From contig JAAYLF010000421.1 in NCBI GenBank assembly GCA_012522035.1, positions 1 through 6,197 on the forward strand: a DNA stretch of 6,197 bases, given 5' to 3'. Each line of letters starts with the position of its first letter. Position 1 is the first letter of the stretch. Source of the DNA: Clostridiaceae bacterium (GTDB lineage: Bacteria > Bacillota > Clostridia > UBA1212 > DUPL01). Positions 1-5,570 of this stretch are shown here, piece by piece. The notes under the pieces are model-generated. The model ran no database searches, had not been told where the DNA came from, and was given only the letters and a program-made list of their open reading frames with translations. The translations under genes and the position numbers were made by a program.

Positions 1-2304
1 CTGGACAGGATGACAGGGAAATTCCCCAAAGTGGAACTGGTTGCAACTGACAAGGCTGACTTTTCAGTTCCGTCAAAACAGGTATTGTCTTTTGTTAGAA
101 ATCCTTCTTTGTTCCTTGAGCAGATTCATACCTGGATTGATAATGATTATCTTGTGGTGATACTGGTAGGCTCTGAAAGCAAAGTGCGCCGAATGGCGGA
201 AATGCTTGCTGAAGACGGTATTGATCCTTCCAGAGTTAACATAATGGTGGGAGGATTACAATCGGGATTTGAATATCCGGATTTTAGGTTTGCCGTTGTC
301 AGCGACAGCTCCCTGCTGAAAGGAAGAGCTGCAAAAAGACGTGCATCCCACAAGGATGGAAAGCCCATAACAAGCTTTGCGGAAATAAAGCCGGGAGACT
401 ATGTTGTTCATGACACATATGGAATAGGCATATTTACAGGCCTTGAGACAATAGAGATAGACAATGTTAAAAGAGACTATATAAGAATAAAATATGCAGG
501 TAGTGATTCATTGTTCATACCAACGGATCAGTTGTCTGCAATTCAGAAATATATTGGACCTGAAGCCGGTTCTTTAAGACTAAACAAGCTTGGCGGAAGC
601 GAGTGGAAGAAAACCACTGGCAAGGTAAAGGAATCCCTTAGAATCTATGCAAAGGAATTGGTGGAGCTTTATGCAAAGAGGGCTAACACAAAAGGGTATG
701 CCTTTTCAAAGGACACGGTTTGGCAAAAGGAGTTTGAAGACAGCTTTATATATGAAGAGACTGAAGATCAGCTGAAATGCGTGGAAGAGATAAAGGCGGA
801 CATGGAAAAGCCCATACCCATGGAAAGGCTTCTTTGCGGTGATGTGGGTTATGGAAAAACTGAGGTTGCCTTAAGAGCTGCCTTCAAGGCGATATGCGAT
901 GGCAAACAAGTGGCATTTTTGGTGCCTACAACCGTACTTGCACAGCAGCATTACAAGAACTTTGTTGAAAGATTTAAAGACTTTCAGGTAAAAGTTGAGC
1001 ATTTGAGCAGATTCAGGACAAGTGCCGAAAGAAACAGAATACTGAGAGAGTTGAAAAAAGGCAGCATAGATCTATTGGTTGGAACCCACAGTATCATACA
1101 AAGAAACATAGAATTCAAGGATTTGGGTTTGCTGATTATAGATGAGGAACAGCGTTTTGGCGTCATGCACAAAGAAAAGCTAAAGCAGGACTGGCCAGGT
1201 GTGGACATATTGTCGTTGTCTGCAACCCCAATCCCAAGAACTCTTCATATGTCTTTGTCCGGCATAAGGGACATCAGTATCATACAGGACCCTCCAGAAG
1301 CCAGATATCCTGTGCAAACATACGTTATTGAATGGGAAGAACCAGTTATCAGGAATGCAATATACAGGGAAATGAGCAGAAAGGGGCAGATATTTTATCT
1401 GTACAACAGGGTAAGAGGCATTGAAGAAAAAAGAAGACAGCTCTCAGAGCTAGTTCCTGAAGCAAGGATTGTAGTTGCCCATGGGCAAATGTCGGAAAGG
1501 GTTCTTGAGGAAACAATGCTGGCTTTTGGCAGAGGTGATTATGATATTCTTCTGTGTACCACTATCATCGAGTCAGGACTTGATATGCCAAACGTCAATA
1601 CGGTAATAGTGGAAGACGGCGACAGACTCGGACTTGCACAGCTGTACCAGATAAGAGGAAGAGTGGGCAGATCAGACAGACTTGCCTATGCTTATATCAC
1701 CTACAAGAAAGACAAGGAGCTTAATGAGATTGCTGAAAGAAGACTTAGGACCATCAGGGAATTTACCGAGTTCGGCTCTGGTTTCAAGATTGCTCTAAGA
1801 GATCTGGAGATAAGGGGAGCTGGAAGTGTTCTTGGTGAAAAACAGCATGGACAGCTGGCCGCGGTCGGTTACGACATGTATTGCAAGCTTTTGGCAGAGG
1901 TGGTTCAGGAAGAGCGGGGTATTGAATCTTCAGAAATCAAAGAGGAAATCAGTGCCAAGGTAGAATTCCAGGTGGATGCATATATTGACTCTTCGTATAT
2001 TGAAGACGAAGAGGCAAGACTTGTAATGTACAAGAAAATTGCAGGCATACAAAGCAGGGAGGATATTGGAGAGATTGTGGATGAACTAATAGACCGGTTT
2101 GGAGATGTGCCGGAGAGCGTATACAACCTAGTCCAAATCTCATATATCCGCTATCTTGCAGGAAAGTGCAAATTTGCATCCGTAATCTGCAAGAACACTC
2201 ATGTTGCATTTGTTGATGCAAACAACAAGACTGCCTTTACCCTGCCTGCAAAAAACAAAAAGCCCGAAGTGCTTCTAAAGAAGACGGTTGATGTTCTTGA
2301 ATGA
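1..2304 (+). CDS. mfd: Transcription-repair coupling factor Mfd, 5'-truncated by the window edge
   Basis: Mfd is the cytoplasmic DNA translocase that pushes stalled RNA polymerase off damaged template and recruits UvrA for nucleotide excision repair. The frame is open from base 1, so the first ATG (position 10) is internal. 767 residues are visible against a usual length of about 1,150-1,180; the missing part is the UvrB-like N-terminal module. Counting from the first codon: the end of the D3 region, then a CarD-like RNA polymerase interaction domain at about 130-190 (PGDYVVHDTYGIG), then the translocase lobes with Walker A GDVGYGKT at 280-287, DEEQ box at 381-384, SATPIPRT at 407-414 and motif VI QIRGRVGR at 550-557. 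The TRG/RecG-type motif follows at about 585-608 (IREF..FGSGFKIALRDLEIRGAG), then the C-terminal TRCF domain at about 640-750. All motor motifs look intact. No frameshift was seen. The identification is secure; only the start is missing. Confidence 0.98.
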   Translation: MDRMTGKFPKVELVATDKADFSVPSKQVLSFVRNPSLFLEQIHTWIDNDYLVVILVGSESKVRRMAEMLAEDGIDPSRVNIMVGGLQSGFEYPDFRFAVVSDSSLLKGRAAKRRASHKDGKPITSFAEIKPGDYVVHDTYGIGIFTGLETIEIDNVKRDYIRIKYAGSDSLFIPTDQLSAIQKYIGPEAGSLRLNKLGGSEWKKTTGKVKESLRIYAKELVELYAKRANTKGYAFSKDTVWQKEFEDSFIYEETEDQLKCVEEIKADMEKPIPMERLLCGDVGYGKTEVALRAAFKAICDGKQVAFLVPTTVLAQQHYKNFVERFKDFQVKVEHLSRFRTSAERNRILRELKKGSIDLLVGTHSIIQRNIEFKDLGLLIIDEEQRFGVMHKEKLKQDWPGVDILSLSATPIPRTLHMSLSGIRDISIIQDPPEARYPVQTYVIEWEEPVIRNAIYREMSRKGQIFYLYNRVRGIEEKRRQLSELVPEARIVVAHGQMSERVLEETMLAFGRGDYDILLCTTIIESGLDMPNVNTVIVEDGDRLGLAQLYQIRGRVGRSDRLAYAYITYKKDKELNEIAERRLRTIREFTEFGSGFKIALRDLEIRGAGSVLGEKQHGQLAAVGYDMYCKLLAEVVQEERGIESSEIKEEISAKVEFQVDAYIDSSYIEDEEARLVMYKKIAGIQSREDIGEIVDELIDRFGDVPESVYNLVQISYIRYLAGKCKFASVICKNTHVAFVDANNKTAFTLPAKNKKPEVLLKKTVDVLE

Positions 2305-2308
2305 ATGG

Positions 2309-2341
2309 TTGGCATAAGGTGATTATTTTATCATTATGCAA
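2309..2341 (+). terminator. Imperfect stem-loop after mfd, possible weak terminator
   Basis: Five bases after the mfd stop codon, GCATAA (2312-2317) pairs with TTATGC (2334-2339). Inside it, TGAT (2320-2323) pairs with ATCA (2330-2333), leaving a two-base GG bulge and a six-base loop; two outer T-A pairs are possible around a bulged G. The stem is A/T-rich and no clear T run follows, so this is not a textbook intrinsic terminator. It could attenuate mfd transcription, stabilise the mRNA end, or mean nothing. Confidence 0.3.
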
Positions 2342-2358
2342 AGTTTATAAAATATTTA

Positions 2359-2387
2359 TTGATATATTCGTCTTTAAGTAGTATAAT
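2359..2387 (+). promoter_or_regulatory. Sigma-A type promoter for the foldase gene
   Basis: The -35 box TTGATA (2359-2364, five of six consensus bases) and a perfect -10 box TATAAT (2382-2387) are separated by the optimal 17 bp. The 20 bases upstream are almost purely A/T and could act as an UP element. Transcription would begin near 2394, giving a leader of about 44 bases before the ATG at 2438. This suggests the foldase gene is expressed at a constitutive level independent of mfd. Confidence 0.8.
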
Positions 2388-2437
2388 CTTAAAGGCAATT
2401 CTGCATTAAATAAGTTTAGAGGGCGGTAGAGAATATA

Positions 2438-3664
2438 ATGGCGACAAATGTAAAGGTCAAGAAGAAAAAAGGAACATATGACAATCCCAAACTTTTTACG
2501 TTCATTACGATTGGTTTGGCTGCAATTATCATACTAATAACAGTTATTGCTATTGTAATATATACAACAGGAAACTATGTAGGATACGTTAATGGAAAGA
2601 AACTATACGATTATGAATATGAATACTATCTGTATCTTGAATTGTCCAAGATGCAGTCGGAAATCGATGTGGAAGGTTTGTCAGACAAGGAGAAGACCGA
2701 GAAATACAGGGAATTCTGGAATACACCTGATGAAAATGGAGTATATCCTGAAGAAAAAGCAAAGATGAATGCACTTGAAGAAGCAAGGAAGTTCAAAGCG
2801 TTTTATCTTTATGCCAGAAAAGAAGGGTACAAGCTGTCGAAGGAAGAGCAGAGTAATATAAAGTCCAACATAGATTTTACTCTTCAGCAGTGGATGAGCC
2901 AGTATACCAGTATCGGTTTGAGCGTGTCAAGAGAAGCACTTATCAGAAACCTGTGTGGAACAATGACACTCAATCAGTACAAGAAGTACATGATCCAGTA
3001 TGCAACCATTGAGAAGTACAAGGATGCTCTCAAGGAAACATATATGGTAAGCGATGAGGAAATCAGAAACATATACAATGAAGACAGGGACAAGTACAGA
3101 GTTGTGGATATAAGGGTTCTCTTCCTGGAAGCTGTTAATGATGAGGGCGAGGACATGACTGATGAAGAATACGAGGAGCTCCTTAAAAAGGCAGAGGAAA
3201 TTGCCAAGTCCTTTAATGAGACAGGAAAGTATGATGATAAAGATTTTAAGGAGTATGTGAAGGAAAATACCGATGAGTATTCAACCGATGGTCTTCACAG
3301 AATTATTAAAGAGAGCAGAGAGCACAAGTCCGAAAAGCTGAATGAGTTTGCCTACAAGCTTGAAAAGGACGACTTCAATGAAGACGGCATTACAGAATAC
3401 GTAGTCATTGAAGACAAGGATACGAATGGAATATATGTGGTTTGCGGCGAGAAGATTATTGACCTTGATACCGAAGAGGATGAGGAAGATGAAAATGAGA
3501 TATCCGGCAAGGATATAAAAGACAGAATCATCGCTGAAAGAAAAGAAGAGCTAGCCGTTGAGGATCTTGAAAAGGCTGTTGACAATGAAACTTACGCAGT
3601 CAAAAGAGTTAGAGACAAGGTAATGCAGAAATACGTTGACGAATGGGATTTGAGAAATCAGTAA
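2438..3664 (+). CDS. Membrane-anchored SurA/PrsA-like foldase with degenerate parvulin domain
   Basis: Probable extracytoplasmic folding factor for exported proteins. The 408-residue protein has a lysine-rich cytoplasmic N-terminus (residues 1-18), one membrane segment at about 19-42, and an outward-facing remainder. YVGYVNGKKLYDYEYEYYL (48-66) resembles the 'V.G..I...EF.YYL' start of SurA_N-type chaperone domains, followed by a helical, charged region to about 215. Residues 221-345 have the outline of a parvulin (PpiC) domain: DIRVLFLE where families have xxxHILv, then an A-E-E-I helix, a DF-like segment, DGL, an EFAYKLEKDDF segment, and GIYVVCGEKI where families have GyHIi. Both signature histidines appear replaced, so isomerase activity is doubtful. 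An acidic run (343-354) precedes the C-terminal helix. Unlike PrsA there is no lipobox cysteine. The start is supported by a purine-rich but loosely spaced ribosome site (AGAGGGCGG, 2418-2426) and by the promoter upstream. Chaperone-type assignment is moderate; the membrane topology is firmer. Confidence 0.75.
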   Translation: MATNVKVKKKKGTYDNPKLFTFITIGLAAIIILITVIAIVIYTTGNYVGYVNGKKLYDYEYEYYLYLELSKMQSEIDVEGLSDKEKTEKYREFWNTPDENGVYPEEKAKMNALEEARKFKAFYLYARKEGYKLSKEEQSNIKSNIDFTLQQWMSQYTSIGLSVSREALIRNLCGTMTLNQYKKYMIQYATIEKYKDALKETYMVSDEEIRNIYNEDRDKYRVVDIRVLFLEAVNDEGEDMTDEEYEELLKKAEEIAKSFNETGKYDDKDFKEYVKENTDEYSTDGLHRIIKESREHKSEKLNEFAYKLEKDDFNEDGITEYVVIEDKDTNGIYVVCGEKIIDLDTEEDEEDENEISGKDIKDRIIAERKEELAVEDLEKAVDNETYAVKRVRDKVMQKYVDEWDLRNQ

Positions 3665-3669
3665 AAAAA

Positions 3670-3692
3670 GCCCCTCCAGTAATGGAGGGGTT
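3670..3692. terminator. Intrinsic terminator after the foldase gene, possibly bidirectional
   Basis: A perfect 8-bp GC-rich stem, CCCCTCCA (3671-3678) with TGGAGGGG (3683-3690), closes a GTAA loop. On the + strand it is followed by an interrupted T stretch (TTAATTATT). On the - strand the same stem is followed by C and then seven Ts, the complement of the A run at 3663-3669 that overlaps the foldase stop codon. The hairpin can therefore terminate in both directions. It separates the foldase unit from the downstream pair of genes. Confidence 0.85.
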
Positions 3693-3703
3693 AATTATTG
3701 GGC

Positions 3704-3732
3704 TTGTACAAACCTTTGTTTTATGTTAGTAT
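3704..3732 (+). promoter_or_regulatory. Candidate extended -10 promoter for the surface-protein operon
   Basis: TTGTAC (3704-3709) lies 17 bp upstream of TAGTAT (3727-3732), which is immediately preceded by TGT (3724-3726), matching the extended -10 pattern TGn. Neither box is perfect (four of six bases each), but spacing and extension fit, and the site lies between a terminator and a gene start, where a promoter is expected. Transcription would start near 3739, about 20 bases before the ATG at 3762. Confidence 0.5.
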
Positions 3733-3741
3733 TATGTTAGT
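3721..3741 (+). repeat. Tandem 10-bp direct repeat overlapping the -10 region
   Basis: Two identical copies of TTATGTTAGT (3721-3730 and 3732-3741) are separated by one A, a period of 11 bp or about one helical turn. They cover the candidate -10 box and the predicted start site. Two repressor subunits could bind side by side on one DNA face here, but the A/T-rich sequence could also have arisen by slippage. Confidence 0.55.
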
Positions 3742-3748
3742 TCATGAC

Positions 3749-3757
3749 AAAGGGGTG
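3749..3757 (+). promoter_or_regulatory. Ribosome binding site deciding the start at 3762
   Basis: AAAGGGGTG contains AGGGG (3751-3755), six bases ahead of the ATG at 3762. The upstream in-frame ATG at 3744 overlaps the approach to this site and has no purine-rich stretch before it, so 3762 is the better start. The choice also gives a standard signal peptide. Confidence 0.75.
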
Positions 3758-3761
3758 CCTT

Positions 3762-5570
3762 ATGAACATTGTTCGGTTTAATAAATGCCTGTTATTACTG
3801 CTTGGCGTTATTTTCTTTTTTCAGACTGTTCATGCCAATATAAAAGACTACGAAACCATTTACGAAGACGACATGGCTTACGCAATGGAGAATACATATA
3901 TCAAAGAAGAATTCCGGTTTGATGTTCCCTATGCTCTTTCCCAGTACAATGTGACAAGAACAGATGATGGGGGATATTTGTTTCTTCATGTTGACGGAAA
4001 CAGATTAAGTGCTGTCAAGTATGATTCGGATGGAAATCTTGTATTTGGAGATCCTCTGGATTCTGAAAATTACAAGCCTATTGTCGAGAATGAAGACACA
4101 AATGTTGAAGCTTTAAAATCAAGATATAATCTTGCTGACATGCAGGAGTATAATCTTGTCAACCATGTAGTGTGTTTTGACGATGAATACTTCTATCTGC
4201 CGATCGTTTTGACTGATGACAAATATGTCATTTCAATGGTCAGGTTCAGCATGGATGATGGTACACCTGACTATACATACCAGGAAGAATTGTTTGAAAT
4301 TGAAAAAGACAATTGCTACTCCGTTGGAGCTGTTCCTGCTGGAGAGGGCATTGTTGTAGTTAACATTGACATGTATGTTTATGAAGAAGACGTGCTTGTT
4401 TCTCTACTGCACGAGATATGGCTTGTTGGTTTGGATTTTGAAAAAAAGCTTGTTTACTCTGAGGAGAAAAGGATAGAAGAGCTTGAGGAGGGAGCTCTTG
4501 TCAGAAAGGCAGCAGTTTCCCATATGGCGGTTTCTTATGAAAATGACATATATTTTGTAGAAGGCATTACATTGGGTGAATATAATAATGATGATGAGTA
4601 TGAAGTGGAATGCCGGGTGTACAGACTTGGAGAGGATTCAGTCCTGGCAAGCATTAACGAGCTTGTCGAGATGGATTACACCCTGGAAAATGGCGATTAT
4701 TATTCCGTAAACTTGCTGCCATCAAGTAAAGGCCTTGGATGCATATTCAACTTCTTTGACGTACAGAGCGATGTGGACAGCATATACACATACTATTCTG
4801 CTATTGTTCTTTTGTCATATGAAGACATGAGCGTACAGTTCATGGCATATTATCCCGAAAGTGAACTGATTGACGTTGATGGAACTGAAATGTTGAAATA
4901 TCAGAATTATCTCGATTTGCTTGAAATAGACGGCGAACTGACGATTGTATGGGAGTATAGAAAGCCTACCGATGATGTAATCTTTTTGGGAGAGTTGAAG
5001 GGCTTAAGTTTTGTAATGCTTGATGATGAAGGCAGTGTAAAAGATACTCTCATAATGAAAGAGCAATTGACAAACGCAGAAACCATATATGGCAGCGCAG
5101 GGAAAAACAGATTGTTTGTTTTTGATGACATACCCGAGTACGACAAATACACACAGGTTCTTCCGCCGGAAACGATTGTATCATTTCTGTCATTGGGGTA
5201 TGGCGTTGCCTACACTGTAACGGGTCTTTCTACAGTGGAGGTGGAAGTTGATGAACAGGCGGATGTGACAGAAGGTTTGGTCATAAACAACGTGAAGGTT
5301 AATGAATTGTCAGAAGAAGTTTATGTTGAATTTGAAGGCCAAAGGCTTAAAAGCTGCATGTTTTCCCACCAGGAGGAAGGAAACTACGTCGTTACCATTG
5401 TGGTCGTTTCAGACGATGGAAGAGAATTCAGGTTTGAAAGGGCAGTGACTGTAATTCCATCAAGTGTTGTGAATCCTCCCACTGGAGAGCCCTGGCTGGC
5501 ATTGTCACTGGTTATGGCAATTATTCTGCCGCTTGTCTTATGCAAAACGGAGAGGAGAAAACCTGCCTAA
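3762..5570 (+). CDS. Secreted protein of unknown function with sortase-like NPPTG tail
   Basis: A 602-residue protein I cannot assign to a named family. Residues 1-25 form a signal peptide: a short basic start (R5, K8), a hydrophobic core (LLLLLGVIFFF), and a likely cleavage site after VHA. The body (about 26-480) is acidic and rich in beta-strand-like patterns. Six motifs of the form 'hydrophobic strand, D/E, turn, hydrophobic strand' begin near residues 84, 159, 219, 286, 349 and 417, which hints at a propeller; the first (VKYDSDGNLVF) resembles repeats in secreted PQQ-like proteins. Residues about 500-566 look like an Ig/PKD-type sandwich ending in the strands YVVTIVVVSDDGREF and RAVTVIP. 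The C-terminus has NPPTG (571-575), a hydrophobic stretch (about 578-593) and the basic tail CKTERRKPA, the architecture of a sortase sorting signal; a plain membrane anchor is the alternative. It has its own candidate promoter and directly abuts the GH3-like gene. Likely location: cell surface. Confidence 0.85.
   Translation: MNIVRFNKCLLLLLGVIFFFQTVHANIKDYETIYEDDMAYAMENTYIKEEFRFDVPYALSQYNVTRTDDGGYLFLHVDGNRLSAVKYDSDGNLVFGDPLDSENYKPIVENEDTNVEALKSRYNLADMQEYNLVNHVVCFDDEYFYLPIVLTDDKYVISMVRFSMDDGTPDYTYQEELFEIEKDNCYSVGAVPAGEGIVVVNIDMYVYEEDVLVSLLHEIWLVGLDFEKKLVYSEEKRIEELEEGALVRKAAVSHMAVSYENDIYFVEGITLGEYNNDDEYEVECRVYRLGEDSVLASINELVEMDYTLENGDYYSVNLLPSSKGLGCIFNFFDVQSDVDSIYTYYSAIVLLSYEDMSVQFMAYYPESELIDVDGTEMLKYQNYLDLLEIDGELTIVWEYRKPTDDVIFLGELKGLSFVMLDDEGSVKDTLIMKEQLTNAETIYGSAGKNRLFVFDDIPEYDKYTQVLPPETIVSFLSLGYGVAYTVTGLSTVEVEVDEQADVTEGLVINNVKVNELSEEVYVEFEGQRLKSCMFSHQEEGNYVVTIVVVSDDGREFRFERAVTVIPSSVVNPPTGEPWLALSLVMAIILPLVLCKTERRKPA
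5551..5557 (+). promoter_or_regulatory. Distant ribosome binding site of the GH3-like gene
   Basis: AGAGGAG lies inside the end of the preceding gene, 13 bases before the ATG at 5571. That is longer than the usual 5-9 bases, so initiation may depend on ribosomes finishing the upstream gene (translational coupling at TAA-ATG). No better in-frame start with a closer site is visible. Confidence 0.5.

Noticed and set aside
10..12. ATG at position 10 as the start of mfd
   Set aside because: The frame is open to base 1 and about 400 residues of the normal protein are missing, so this is an internal methionine.
1949..2221. 90-codon - strand reading frame rich in Cys and Gln inside mfd
   Set aside because: It lies wholly opposite the conserved C-terminal domain of Mfd, has no ribosome site or promoter, and its composition is what the antisense of this coding frame would give.
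3466..3504. Acidic run in the foldase as a possible low-complexity insertion or calcium site
   Set aside because: The run of Asp/Glu is short, lacks a regular DxDxD spacing, and such acidic linkers are common in exported clostridial proteins.
3744..3761. Earlier ATG for the surface protein (six extra residues)
   Set aside because: No Shine-Dalgarno sequence precedes it, whereas AGGGG sits six bases before the ATG at 3762, and the shorter form begins as a standard signal peptide.
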